A stretch of DNA of 64,000 bases from JAHQVI01 sp963727575 (GCA_963727575.1 CAVSIA010000023.1:70669-134668), one strand, 5' to 3'. Positions 9,614-20,914 are shown, numbered from the stretch's first letter. The notes: generated by a model not told the origin, from the letters alone. A program made the numbers and translations.

Positions 9614-9841
9614 TTAGAATACGAACAGAATGATCAGCGCAACGATCAGGCCGAACAGACCGGTCGCTTCGGCAAGGGCAAAGCCCAGGAGAAGGTTCGG
9701 GAACTGGCCGGGAGCCGCCGACGGATTGCGCAGCGCGCCGGCAAGATAGTTGCCGAAGATATTACCGATGCCCAGGCCCGCGCCGATGAGGGCGGTCGCG
9801 GCGATACCCGCGCCGATGAGCTTTGCTGCGTCTGCTTCCAT
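9614..9841 (-). CDS. atpE: ATP synthase F0 subunit c
   Basis: Subunit c forms the membrane rotor ring. The 75-residue protein consists of two hydrophobic helices joined by a polar loop. The first helix has the glycine-rich packing motif GIAATALIGAGLGIGNIFG (about residues 11-30). The second carries the proton-binding carboxylate, Glu in FALAEATGLFGL. The start ATG 9841 is preceded by GGAG-type sequence (CAAGGAGATTTGAA). The gene lies between atpB and the b' gene, the standard alphaproteobacterial order. Confidence 0.96.
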   Translation of the reverse strand: MEADAAKLIGAGIAATALIGAGLGIGNIFGNYLAGALRNPSAAPGQFPNLLLGFALAEATGLFGLIVALIILFVF

Positions 9842-9884
9842 TTCAAATCTCCTTGGAGTTCAAGCGAATGGTTTGGATGAAGGG

Positions 9885-10808
9885 TCAGTGATGCATATGA
9901 AGAGCATCGTTCAGATAGATGCAGGTGAGCACCGCGAAGACGAACGCCTGCAGAAAGGCGACCAGGATTTCCAGGCCGGTAAAGGCGACCATGAACACCA
10001 GCGGCGCCCAGCCGCCGATGACGCCGAGCGCCACGACGAAGCCGGCGAACACTTTCAGCATCATGTGGCCGGCCATCATATTGGCGAACAGACGCACGGA
10101 GAGGCTGATCGGGCGGATCAGATAGGAGATCGCCTCGATGACGATGAGCAGCGGCAGCAGGACGACGGGCGCGCCGGCCGGCACGAACAGCTTGAGGAAG
10201 CCCGGTCCGTTCCTGATGAAGCCGACCAGTGTCACCAGGAAGAACACCCCGAGCGCCAGCGTGAAGGTGACGACGATATGGCTCGTGACCGTGAACGAGT
10301 ACGGCACCATGCCCAGCATGTTCAAAGTCAGAATGAAGATGAACAGCGTGAAGACGAAGGGGAAGAACTTCATGCCTTCCGTGCCGGTATTGTCGCGCAC
10401 CATCTTGGCGACGAATTCATAGGCCAGCTCGGCGGCCGACTGCAGCCGGCTCGGCACGAGCGACTGGCCGCGCATGGCGTAGATGAAGAACAGCGTTACC
10501 ACACCGACCGCGATCAGCATGAACAGCGAGGCGTTGGTGAACGAAAGGAAGTCCAGGCCATGATCGCGCAGGTCGATGAGCCGCTTGATCTGGAACTGGT
10601 GCATCGGGTCGATGCCGGTGCCGCCGTGCCCGGCGCCATGCGCTGCGGGTTCCACGGCGCCCGGGACGGCCGTTCCATGCGGAGCCACGGCGTGACCCGG
10701 CTCGACGCCTGCCGGAGGCGGAGCGGCCGCGCCCGGCTGCGGATTGGTTTCCTGGGCAGGCTGCGTTGCCTGCGCTAATTTCCAACTTAAGGCTCCCACG
10801 CCCTTCAC
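9885..10808 (-). CDS. atpB: ATP synthase F0 subunit a with long N-terminal extension
   Basis: Subunit a forms the proton half-channels against the c ring. The conserved core begins at DPMHQFQIKRL near residue 68 and includes the essential arginine in SLSVRLFANMMAGH. The annotated GTG start at 10808 gives 307 residues, about 55-60 more than the usual 250. The extra part is Ala/Pro/Gly/His-rich (GAAAPPPAGVEPG, AAHGAGHGGTG) and probably disordered. A start nearer the core, such as the ATG of MHQFQ, would give a normal protein but has no clearly better ribosome-binding site. The gene is 12 bp from atpI, so it belongs to the same operon. Confidence 0.93.
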   Translation of the reverse strand: MKGVGALSWKLAQATQPAQETNPQPGAAAPPPAGVEPGHAVAPHGTAVPGAVEPAAHGAGHGGTGIDPMHQFQIKRLIDLRDHGLDFLSFTNASLFMLIAVGVVTLFFIYAMRGQSLVPSRLQSAAELAYEFVAKMVRDNTGTEGMKFFPFVFTLFIFILTLNMLGMVPYSFTVTSHIVVTFTLALGVFFLVTLVGFIRNGPGFLKLFVPAGAPVVLLPLLIVIEAISYLIRPISLSVRLFANMMAGHMMLKVFAGFVVALGVIGGWAPLVFMVAFTGLEILVAFLQAFVFAVLTCIYLNDALHMHH

Positions 10809-10820
10809 CTGTCCATCCCG

Positions 10821-11177
10821 TTAAAGATCTTTCTGCATTCGCTGCGCTGCTCTTACCGAATTGAGCAGCCCCGCGGCAATACCCAAAAGCAGAAATACAA
10901 TGAGTAAAAACGGCGCAGTCCCCAGCCAGCGGTCGAGAAGCCAGCCAATGAAGCCGCCGACGAACACGCCGGCGACCAGTTCAGTGGCGATGCGGAAGGC
11001 GACACCCATCGCCTGGCCGCGCTTGCCGGCCGCTTCCTCATCGAACTTGTCGACCTGCTCGCTGCCCTTGACCTTGTCGAGCTTGCCCCCGAGTGAATCG
11101 AGCCGCTTCTTGATGTCGCTGTAATCGACATCGCCGTCTCGCGGATCTTTTCCGCCGCCGGACGCTGACTGAACCAT
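10821..11177 (-). CDS. atpI: ATP synthase protein I (assembly factor)
   Basis: AtpI is a small membrane protein that helps c-ring assembly and is not part of the final enzyme. The 118-residue product has a charged N-terminal half (about residues 10-60, DYSDIKKRLDSLGGKLDKVKG). Two membrane helices follow, at about 63-85 (ATELVAGVFVGGFIGWLLD) and 90-110 (FLLIVFLLLGIAAGLLN). ATG 11177 is chosen over the in-frame TTG immediately before it. It is the first gene of the F0 operon, as in other alphaproteobacteria. Confidence 0.9.
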   Translation of the reverse strand: MVQSASGGGKDPRDGDVDYSDIKKRLDSLGGKLDKVKGSEQVDKFDEEAAGKRGQAMGVAFRIATELVAGVFVGGFIGWLLDRWLGTAPFLLIVFLLLGIAAGLLNSVRAAQRMQKDL

Positions 11178-11267
11178 CAAAGCCTCGGAAAACCGTTAAG
11201 GCGCGCGAAAACGCGCCCAGAAATCTGGCCGCACCATAATCCATGACGGCCAAAAGGAAAAGCCGGA

Positions 11268-11816
11268 TTAGGCGCCGGTTGGCGCCTGTCCCGATGTCGG
11301 GACGGTGGCCGCGCCGTCGCCGAGGGCGCGCTGCATCAGCACGACGTCGAGCCAGCGGCCGAATTTGAGGCCGACCGAGCGGTAGACGCCGGCATGTTCG
11401 AAGCCGAGCGCGTCATGCAGGCCGACCGAGCCATGGTTGTCGCTGTCGCCGATGGCGGCGATCATCTGGCGGTAGCCGAGCCTCTCGCAGCGCGCCAGCA
11501 CCTTGGTGAGCAGGGCGCGGCCGGCACCGCGGCGGTGATAGGCGGGATCGATATAGACGGAGTCTTCGAGCGTGAAGCGGTAGGCCGAGCGGGCGTGCAG
11601 CAACGAGGCATAGGCATAGCCCATGACGGTGCCGTCATCGGTTTCGGCAACCATCCAGGGAAGCCCTTGCGCGCGGACCTTGTCCTGCCGCTGGCGCATT
11701 TCCTCGACGGATGGCGGCACCTCGTCGAAGGTTGCAGCGCCGTGGAGCACGTGATGCTCGTAAATCCGCGTGACGGCGGGGAGATCTTCAGCAACGAGAT
11801 CGCGAATGGCGACCAT
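11268..11816 (-). CDS. GNAT acetyltransferase, phosphinothricin N-acetyltransferase-like
   Basis: This 182-residue member of the GNAT superfamily transfers acetyl from acetyl-CoA to an amine. It resembles the Pat/Bar group: RIYEHHVLHGAATFDEVPP near residues 18-36, VYIDPAYHRRGAGRALL with the acetyl-CoA-binding R/Q-x-x-G-x-G/A loop (about 95-111), and SVGLHDALGFEHAGVYRSVG (about 128-147). The Ala/Pro/Thr-rich tail after residue 165 is atypical. Its ATG overlaps the smc stop (TGATG), so it is probably translated from the smc message. The substrate is not determined by sequence; phosphinothricin-type activity is a family-level guess. Confidence 0.85.
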   Translation of the reverse strand: MVAIRDLVAEDLPAVTRIYEHHVLHGAATFDEVPPSVEEMRQRQDKVRAQGLPWMVAETDDGTVMGYAYASLLHARSAYRFTLEDSVYIDPAYHRRGAGRALLTKVLARCERLGYRQMIAAIGDSDNHGSVGLHDALGFEHAGVYRSVGLKFGRWLDVVLMQRALGDGAATVPTSGQAPTGA

Positions 11817-14800
11817 CAACCAACCTCACGGAAGCGCTCCGCGGTCTGCAGGTCGACCGAAACGAGCTGACTGATGCCTTTTTCCTGCATGGTTACGCCG
11901 AACAGACGGTTCATCGCCGCCATGGTGATCGGATTGTGGGTGATGACCAGGAAGCGCGTGTCGGTGGTTTTGGTCATCTCCTCCAGCATCGCATTCATCC
12001 GGTGCACATTGGCATCATCGAGCGGGGCGTCGACCTCGTCAAGAACGCAGATCGGCGAGGGATTGGTCAGGAACACAGCGAAGATCAGGGCAAGCGCGGT
12101 CAGCGCCTTTTCGCCGCCGGACAGCAGCGTCAGCACCTGCGGCTTCTTGCCGGGCGGGCGCGCGAGGATCTCCAGACCGGAGTCCAGCGGGTCGTCGCTC
12201 TCGATGAGCTGCAATTCCGCCTCGCCGCCGCCGAACAGCACCTTGAACAGCCGCTGGAAATGCGCGTTCACCGTATCGAACGCCTCCATCAGCCGCTTGC
12301 GGCCTTCCTTGTTCAGGTTGACGATGCCCTGACGCAGCTTGGCGATCGCCTCTTCGAGGTCGGCGCGCTCCTTCTCCATGCCGTCGAACTCGGCGCCGAG
12401 GGTTGCGGCCTCTTCCTCCGCGCGCAGATTGACGCCGCCGAGGCGCTCACGGTCGCCCTTCAGCTTGACGATGTTCTGCTCGACGTCGGCCATGTCGGGC
12501 AGCGCCTCGTCCGCTGCGATGCCGACGGAGGCGAGGATCTCTTCCGCCGTGCATTCGAAACTCTCGCGGATATGGCGGGCCTGGTCGCGGCGGCGCTCGC
12601 GGGCGCCTTCCAGCCGGGCCTCGATGCGGGCGCGCTCCTCGCGGGCTTCGCCGAGCGCCTTCTGCATCTCGCGCAGCTGTCGGTCCTGATCGCGCACGCC
12701 GTTCTCGGCTTCGGCGAGACGCGTCGCGGCCTCCTTGCGGGCGGCGTCCGCCTGGCTCAGCTCGTTGAGGATCCTCTGCCGGCGCTCCTCGATTTTCGCC
12801 GGCAGTTCGGCGAGGTCGGTGAGCTCCTGGCGAACCTCGCCCAGGCGCTCCTGAAGGGTCGCGATCTGGCGGCCGGCGCTTTCGTCGCGGCCCAGCCAGC
12901 GATTGCGTTCGGCAATGATCGCTTCGAGCCGGGTCTGGCGGGCGCGGATCTCGCGTTCGACGCCGTCGGCGCGGGATTTGGCCTCGGCATAGGCGCTGCG
13001 CCGCGTGGATGCCTCGGCCTGGGCAGCCTGCAGGCGCGCCTCCAGATCGGTCGCCGGGGCGAGTTCGGCCAGGACGGCTTCGGCCTCGGCCTGCTGGGCG
13101 GCGGCTTCTTCATGGGCCTCGGCGATGCGCTCGCCGTGTTCGGTGAGGCTGGTCCGCTTCGTGTCATGCTCCTGGACGGCGCGCTCGGCTTTGGCGAGCT
13201 TGTCGCGGGTCTGGGAGAGCTGCGCCTGAAGCTGACGCCAGCGGTCGCGCAGCAGCTTTTCCTGCTGCTGGATGCGGTTGACGGCCTCGCTGGCGGCTTC
13301 GCGGGCGTGCTCGGCCTCCTCGGCCTCGGCGAGCAGCACGGACACCTGCTCTTCGAGCTGGCTGAGCCGGTTGCGTTCGGCGAGCCGCTTGGCGGCGGCG
13401 GTCGGCGCGTCACCGGCGGCAATGAACCCGTCCCAGCGCCAGACGTCGCCCTCGCGGCTGACCAGGCGCTGGCCGGGCTTCAGTTGCGGCTGAAGCTGCG
13501 CGCCCGAGCGCGCGGTCGACGACGCCGATCTGGGCGAGGCGGCGATCCAGCTCGTGAGGGGCGCGGACATAGGTGCTGAACGGTTCGGCGCCCGCGGGCA
13601 GGGCAGGGTCGCCTTCGGCGGCGATCAGGCTCCAGCGGACCTGCGCGTTCGCCTCGACGCCGGCATCGAGATCGTCGGTCAGCGCTGCGCCGAGCGCGAT
13701 TTCGTAGCCCGGCGTGACGGTGATGTCGTCGACGACGGGGCGCCATTTGGCGCTCTCATTGGGTTTCAGCAACTTGACGAGCGTCGCGACTTCGGTTTCA
13801 AGCTGCCGCGCCTTCAGCCGCGACTGGTTGGCCGCCTCCCGGGCGTCCTTCTCGCGGGAGCGGGCCTCGGGCAACGCCGCTTCGGCGTCGGCGGTCTCGC
13901 CTTCGACGGTCTCGAGCAGGGCGGCAAGCTGCTCCATCTGCTCGTGGAGAGTGTCGACATCCTCGGCGCCGGCCGGCGCCGGTCCGAGGGCCTGGATCTG
14001 CTGGGCGATGCCGCCGGCCTGATTGGCGAGACGGCTGACCCGCTGCAAGCATTCCTGGATGCGGGCTTCGGCCTGCGACCGGCGCGCGCGGGCCTCGGCG
14101 GCATCGGAGGTCGCGCCTTGGAGCGCATCCTCTGCGGCCTGAAGACCGGCCTCGGCCTCGGCGACCGCCTCATGCAGGATTTCCCGGCTGGCGGCGTCCT
14201 CTTCGCTGACGGCGCGCAGCTCTTCCTCTTCCTCGTTCAGCTTGCGGAGAAGCTCCTTGGCCTCGCCGATGGCGTCGGTCTCGCGGTCGATATCCTTCTG
14301 AAGCTGGGCAAGGCGGGTTTCCAGCTCGGCATGGCGCTCCTTGGCGCGCTGCTCCTCGCGGTCGAGCGTCTGGCGTTCCACCTCCAGCCGGTGGAGAACG
14401 GCGGCGCGCGTCGCCTCCTCCTCGCGCAGCGGCTGGATGCGTTCGGCGATCTCGGCCTGAGCGCGCGTTCCTGCCGCTTCCGCCTGGGTGAGCTGGCCGA
14501 CGGCGCGCGTGACTTCGAGCAGCGCCGCTTCCTCGGAGCCGGTGCTCTCCGATGCCGCGCTCCATTGCTGATGCGCCTGGATCGCCTCGTATTTGCGCAG
14601 CTCGACGGAGATTTCCTTATAGCGCTGCGCCTGGCGCGCCTGCCGTTTCAGGCTCTGGAGCTGGGTGCCGAGCTGGCCCATGACATCGCTGAGGCGTTCC
14701 AGATTGCTCTCGGCCGCCTTCAAACGCAGCTCGGCCTCGTGGCGGCGGCCGTGAAGGCCGGCAATGCCTGCGGCGTCCTCCAGAATCCGGCGGCGGTCCT

Positions 14801-15272
14801 GCGGCTTGGAGCTGATGATCTCGCTGATACGGCCCTGCTGGACCAGCGCCTGGCTGCGCGAGCCGGTGGCGGCGTCGGCGAACAGCAGCTGCACGTCGCG
14901 GGCACGCACGTCCTTGGCGTTGACCTTGTAGATCGAGCCGGCCTCGCGCTGGATGCGGCGGGCGATCTCGAGGATGTCGGTGTCGTTGAACTCGGCCGGA
15001 GCGCGGCGGGAGCGGTTGTCGATGGTGAGGCTGACCTCGGCCATGTTGCGCGACGGCCGCAGGTCGGTGCCGGCGAAGATGACGTCGTCCATCGCGCCGC
15101 CGCGCATGTTCTTGTAGGACGTCTCGCCCATCACCCAGCGCAGGGCTTCGAGCAGGTTCGACTTCCCGCAGCCATTCGGGCCGACAACGCCTGTCAGGCC
15201 GGGCTCGATGAGAAGCTCGGTCGGCTCGACGAAGGATTTGAAGCCGAGAAGGCGTAAGCGCGTAATGTGCAC
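11816..15272 (-). CDS. smc: Chromosome segregation protein SMC (one frameshift)
   Basis: SMC is the ATPase of the bacterial condensin that organises the chromosome. The head begins with FKSFVEPTE and Walker A GPNGCGKSN (about residue 32). Long coiled coils and a hinge follow. The C-terminal head has the signature LLSGGEKALTALAL and Walker B ICVLDEVDAPLDD. GTG 15272 fits GAGGGA six bases upstream better than the TTG at 15278. At about 13503, within the hinge, one extra base (GTCGACCGCGCGCTCGGG) moves the frame between QIGVVDRA and SGAQLQPQLK. The repaired protein is about 1150 residues, normal for SMC. Conservation on both sides suggests a sequence error rather than a broken gene. Confidence 0.93.
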
Positions 15273-15325
15273 TGGCAATCCCTCATGTCTCGCTGAGCGC
15301 CGGGCGCAAGCGAACGTGCAGGAGG

Positions 15326-16033
15326 TCAGGCCGGCTTTGCCGCAACCGCGAGATGCTGTTCGATCAGTTTGCGCATCTCCTCGAAACTCAACACGCCGCG
15401 CACAGGCTGGCCGTTGACGAAGAAGGTCGGCGTACCTTTCACGCCGAGCTCCCGCCCCCGCTGTTTAACCCAATCTATCCCATCACTAATCTTTTAATTC
15501 GACATGCAACTGTCAAATGCGGCGCGTGAGATGCCGGTCTCTTGTACAATTTTATACAGAAATTCCGGGTTTGGGGTGCGTCCGTTCCAGCGGCCGCGAT
15601 TGGCCATGAACTTGTCGTTGACGTGCCAGTAGGCGTTCTCGGGTACACAGCGGGCGGCATGGGCGGCAGCGGCGGGCGAGGCGCCGATCGGGAATTCGCG
15701 GTAGATGAAGTGCACTTTGCCGGTGTCGACGAACGCCTTCTTGAACTGCGGAAAGACCGATTTGTGATAGGCCGCGCAGATCGGGCAGCCGAGCGAGGCA
15801 TATTCGATCACGGTGACGGGGGCGTTGGGATTGCCGAGCGTCTTTTCGGCCAGCGGTCCGGCCTTGGCCAGCTCGGCGGGCGCGACGGTGTCGTCCGCTT
15901 TCGTCGTGCTGGCGGTCGTCATCGCGTCCGGCAAGCCGCCGGCGCAACCGCCAAGCGCAAGCCCCAGCGCAACCGCGCCGCCGGATATCAGATATTTCCC
16001 GGCCATCCAGACTTTCGCAACCGCGTCAGCCAT
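15326..16033 (-). CDS. DsbA-like thiol oxidoreductase lipoprotein, internal in-frame TAA
   Basis: This is a thioredoxin-fold protein of the DsbA/DsbG group, with CPIC at about residues 83-86 and a probable lipobox LGGC at Cys30. ATG 16033 follows a GGGGGACGGGCGAG Shine-Dalgarno region. At codon 180 (15494-15496, minus strand) the frame meets TAA after AAFDSCMSN, yet continues in the same frame for 55 more codons. That continuation is good family sequence, including the cis-proline region VKGTPTFFVNGQPVRG, and ends at TGA 15326. The stop thus removes the cis-Pro loop. One base change (for example CAA to TAA) could explain it, either a sequencing error or a real nonsense mutation. The paralogue with CPHC lies 72 bp upstream. 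Confidence 0.82.
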
Positions 16034-16105
16034 GCTCGCCCGTCCCCCGTGAATGTGGTTCGTCAATCCCGGCGCATTGCCCCTCGCCGGGGTGACGCTG
16101 TGCAC

Positions 16106-16852
16106 TTAGCTCTTGCCGTCGGTCCCGCCGATGATCTTCTCGAAATCGTCCAGCTCGCCGCCCTTGAGACGCTTGCCGTTGATGAAGAAGGTCGGCGTTG
16201 CATGAACATCGAACTGGGTGTTGCCGCGATCGCGGACCCATTCAATATATTTCAGCAATTTTTCGTCTTTAAGGCACTCGTTAAACTTCTCTTCGGTGAA
16301 GCCGATCTGTTTTGCGAATTTCTGCAGGCCGGGAAGTGCGTTACCGCTGAAAGCCCACTCCTCCTGGTTCGAGTAGAGCAGATCGACGAAGTCGAAATAT
16401 TTCGATTTGTCGACGCAGCGGGCAAGCATGAACGCAGCAGCAGCGACGTTATCCAGCGGGAATTCGCGGATGATATACTTGGCCTTGCCGGTATCGATGA
16501 ATTTCTTCTTGATTTCAGGGAGAACCTGCGTGTGAAACCGCGCGCAGTGCGGGCAGGTCATCGAGGAATATTCCACGATCGTATAGGGCGCATCGTCCTT
16601 GCCCATGACATTGTCCGGCAACTCGCCGGGCTTCATGAGCTCGGCGATGTCGACGTCGGGCTTCAGAGGCGCCTGGGCATGGCTTTGCGTGCCCGGCAGC
16701 AGAATAAGGCCGGCCGCGACAAGGGCGGCGGCGAGCGATCCGTTCAAAAGCGCCAGGCGCCGCGAAACGGGAGTGCGGGAGGAAGCGAACAGGCTGAACA
16801 CGTTTTTCTCCTTCAACGACGTAATGCCCACCTCGGCTCGGGCGCTCATCAT
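16106..16852 (-). CDS. DsbA-like thiol:disulfide oxidoreductase
   Basis: A 248-residue periplasmic thioredoxin-fold oxidoreductase, probably promoting disulfide formation. An N-terminal membrane/signal segment lies at about residues 32-60 (LALLNGSLAAALVAAGLILL, ending TQSHAQA). The active site CPHC occupies residues 100-103, the motif shared with E. coli DsbA. The cis-proline loop is DVHATPTFFINGKRL near the C-terminus. Start ATG 16852 or the adjacent ATG 16849 follows TTAGGAA. It precedes the CPIC paralogue and smc on the same strand. A DUF721-DsbA-SMC order is seen in other Hyphomicrobiales. Confidence 0.9.
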   Translation of the reverse strand: MMSARAEVGITSLKEKNVFSLFASSRTPVSRRLALLNGSLAAALVAAGLILLPGTQSHAQAPLKPDVDIAELMKPGELPDNVMGKDDAPYTIVEYSSMTCPHCARFHTQVLPEIKKKFIDTGKAKYIIREFPLDNVAAAAFMLARCVDKSKYFDFVDLLYSNQEEWAFSGNALPGLQKFAKQIGFTEEKFNECLKDEKLLKYIEWVRDRGNTQFDVHATPTFFINGKRLKGGELDDFEKIIGGTDGKS

Positions 16853-16977
16853 TTCCTAATGTCTGTTGAGGAAAGACATAGGGCGAGATCATGGCGCTGT
16901 CGAGTATGGTTAACCTGCCGCAAATGAAATCCGTGTGAACTGAGCTCAGGAGGCGCCGGACCGATCGCCGCTTTGCC

Positions 16978-17037
16978 TCGAGCAATTCCGATCAAGTGGA
17001 TACCGGTCGATCGCTGGAAACTGCAACAAAACAGGAA
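16978..17037. repeat. Intergenic repeat resembling a common Rhizobiales element
   Basis: The stretch GAGCAATTCCGATCAAGTGG followed by ATACCGGTCGATCG and a TGCAACAAAACAGGAAAC tail resembles a repeat seen between genes in many Rhizobiales genomes (GAGCA-TTCCGA-AAGTGGATACCGGT type). It directly abuts the CTAG-bounded element at 17039. The assignment rests on recalled similarity, not a search. Confidence 0.45.
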
Positions 17038-17038
17038 A

Positions 17039-17170
17039 CTAGTGGATCAAACGTGACATTTGAGTCCCTCTGGTGACCGGCCAGATTGGGATAAGCGTTT
17101 CAAATGTCATGTCAATTTGATCCATCAGCAAAAAGCGACGGGGTTCGAAGCGTTAGATTCGAACCCCTAG
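17039..17170 (+). repeat. CTAG-bounded double-hairpin repeat, copy A (MITE-like)
   Basis: This 132-bp element begins and ends with CTAG. It contains an outer hairpin (GATCAAAC..TGACATTTGA pairing with TCAAATGTCA..TTTGATC) around a variable loop, then a second hairpin with arms GGGGTTCGAA and TTCGAACCCC. The reverse complement of 35431-35563 aligns with it end to end. Differences fall mainly in the loop or as paired changes in the stems. The terminal CTAG supplies the TAG stop of the DUF721 gene. The ends (TAGTGGATC / TAGGGGTTC) form short imperfect terminal inverted repeats. CTAG/TA targeting is typical of IS630-type transposases; derivation from such an element is an inference. Confidence 0.85.
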
Positions 17171-17760
17171 AGCTGGCGATCCGATTCGATCGGATCGGAT
17201 GAGGCCCTGGCCTTCATGCCGGCGGCGATGCGGGCGAAAGCGTCGCGCAGCGGCCCTTCCGGCACGTCTGCGAGCGCCGGCTGGTCGTCGACCGTCAGCG
17301 GCTGGAGGCTTGGCCGGTGCGTGGCGGGGGGCTTGGGAAGCGGCGCCTGGATCACGCGGATCTCCGAAACCGCCCGGTAGCCGAACGCCGCGTTGATGCG
17401 CTCGATCAGCCGCCCGCGCATCTGCTCGACCTCGAGGGCCCGCGCTCCGCTGACGCGCAGGATCAGGGTCGCGCCCTTGTCCGCGGCGTCATCGGCGCCG
17501 CCGGGAGCCTTTCGCGGCCATTTCAGCCTTTCGGGGGCCGTGAACGAGGCGATCTCATTGCCCGCGATGGCCGACCAGTCGGTCAACAGCGCCGCTGCGG
17601 GGAAGCCGTATTTCTCGAAAGCCGGCCGCATCAGGTTCGGCACGAACTCGCCGACATTCTTTGCCCTGCTGCGGCCCGGGGTCCAGCCCCGGCTTGCCGT
17701 CCAGCCATTCGACGTCTTGGTGCGCCTGCCGTTCGTGGTCATTCCCGCATGTCCCAGCAT
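17167..17760 (-). CDS. DUF721 (DciA-like) protein
   Basis: This 197-residue protein carries a DUF721 domain. The family includes DciA, the helicase operator that loads DnaB where DnaC is absent. The domain runs from about residue 36 (VGEFVPNLMRPAFEKYGF) to about 140. Typical elements are LLTDWSAIAGNEIASFTAPERLKWP and the repeat of hydrophobics in ATLILRVSGARALEVEQM. The C-terminus is Pro-rich with a short amphipathic tail (LRDAFARIAAG). An alternative start, ATG 17742, has a better GCGGGA site. The stop codon TAG is formed by the terminal CTAG of the adjacent repeat, so the natural C-terminus may have been changed by its insertion. Confidence 0.85.
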   Translation of the reverse strand: MLGHAGMTTNGRRTKTSNGWTASRGWTPGRSRAKNVGEFVPNLMRPAFEKYGFPAAALLTDWSAIAGNEIASFTAPERLKWPRKAPGGADDAADKGATLILRVSGARALEVEQMRGRLIERINAAFGYRAVSEIRVIQAPLPKPPATHRPSLQPLTVDDQPALADVPEGPLRDAFARIAAGMKARASSDPIESDRQL

Positions 17761-17834
17761 CTGGAGATTGCCAGGACGCTAGGCGATTCGCGTATGGGTG
17801 CCACCGGCGCCGGTCGCTTCCCGCGGCGTTCCCC

Positions 17835-18959
17835 TCAGGCATTCTTTCGCGTGCGCCAGGCGGGCCGCAACCAGGAGTGGATCGGAATGGCATTGATCGC
17901 CCTGCGCAGCGGCTGCTCGAAATAGTGGTAGGACAGCTGCGAGGCGGCGAAGGTGGCGGCGGTGGCGCAAACGATCGAGGCCACCACCGCCGCCAGCGAG
18001 TGGCCGAAAATCCGAGGGAAGAGAGCGCTGATCAGCAAGGTCGCGAACACCGGATGCAGCATATAGATCGAGTAGGTCAGCGGTCCGAGGGCGCTGATCG
18101 GCCGCCAGGATGCGAAAGTGCGGATCGACTTCACGTCGCAAAGGAACAGCGTCGCCACGAGGCCGTAAATGCTGATCAAGGTCAGCAGGTGATGCGCATC
18201 CGACAGCACGAAAACGGCGAAGACGGCCGCGGCGAGACCTGCGCCCGCCTTTGCCGCCAAGGCCGGGACGCGATCGGCGATCCGCGGACCATAGGCGCTC
18301 AACCAGACGCCAAGCGCGAAGCTGGGCAGGACCCGGAGGATCCCGAACTTCCAGTCGAGAAAATCGAGCCCGCGATGCAGCAGCAGGTGGCTCCCGGCGA
18401 TCGCCATCAGCAGCAGCCCCGCGACCCACCAAAGCCGCCGCCGGCGGCCGTCGCCGACCAGCCAAAGCGTGAGCGGAAAGGTCAGATAGGCGAAGAACTC
18501 CGCGCTGATCGACCAGGACACGAAGTTGAACGAGGCCTTGCCGGCGCCCCAGGCATGGGTCAGGAGCAGGTTGGGGACGAGTTGGTCGAAGCTGTAACGC
18601 TCGGGATCGGGCACTTTCACCCATCCGTAAGCGAAGGCCGCGCTGACCCCGCAGTAAAACAGCAAAGTCGCCAGATGAAGGGGATAAAGACGGGCAATCC
18701 GGCGCTGGATGAAGACCGCATATGCGACGAAATCACCGATCCGGCCACGGTAGGTGAGCCCGATGACGATCCCGGATATGACGAAGAACAAATCGACGCA
18801 GAGCCGAAGCTGATCGATGACCGGAGGGGGCGGCGAGGCGACGAACCAAGTGTAATGGTAGGTCAGGATCGCCGCACTCGATAAGAATCGCAGTCCCTCC
18901 AGGCTGGCAAGCGTGTGCTCTCGTGCCACGTCGGATCTTTCGGCTTCGGTTGCGGGCAC
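17835..18959 (-). CDS. Acyltransferase 3 family membrane protein
   Basis: A 374-residue integral membrane O-acyltransferase of the OafA/NodX (acyltransferase 3) family, which acetylates or succinylates exported polysaccharides or lipids. It starts at GTG 18959 with AGAGG upstream. The N-terminal signature LEGLRFLSSAAILTYHY places the catalytic His in the first helix. LFFVISGIVIGLTY and RRIARLYPLHL follow. About ten hydrophobic segments are evident. It ends with SYHYFEQPLRRAI, the typical FExP motif before the last basic tail. It sits alone between the DUF721 gene and the ABC exporter. The substrate is unknown. Confidence 0.9.
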   Translation of the reverse strand: MPATEAERSDVAREHTLASLEGLRFLSSAAILTYHYTWFVASPPPPVIDQLRLCVDLFFVISGIVIGLTYRGRIGDFVAYAVFIQRRIARLYPLHLATLLFYCGVSAAFAYGWVKVPDPERYSFDQLVPNLLLTHAWGAGKASFNFVSWSISAEFFAYLTFPLTLWLVGDGRRRRLWWVAGLLLMAIAGSHLLLHRGLDFLDWKFGILRVLPSFALGVWLSAYGPRIADRVPALAAKAGAGLAAAVFAVFVLSDAHHLLTLISIYGLVATLFLCDVKSIRTFASWRPISALGPLTYSIYMLHPVFATLLISALFPRIFGHSLAAVVASIVCATAATFAASQLSYHYFEQPLRRAINAIPIHSWLRPAWRTRKNA

Positions 18960-19057
18960 CTCTGTTTAGGAGATGCCCGCTTTCGCCGGAAGTTGCGCGG
19001 AGGCGTTGTCCACACGTAAAAAGAGAAATTTATAAAAATGCAACCGGAAATTCGCAG

Positions 19058-20914
<1,857 letters not shown>

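Noticed and set aside
11936..15257. Two long open frames on the plus strand opposite smc (11936-13579 and 13554-15257).
   Set aside because: They are antisense mirrors of the GC-rich smc gene; smc has clear motifs, while the translations here are low-complexity Leu/Gly/Ala-rich with no family.
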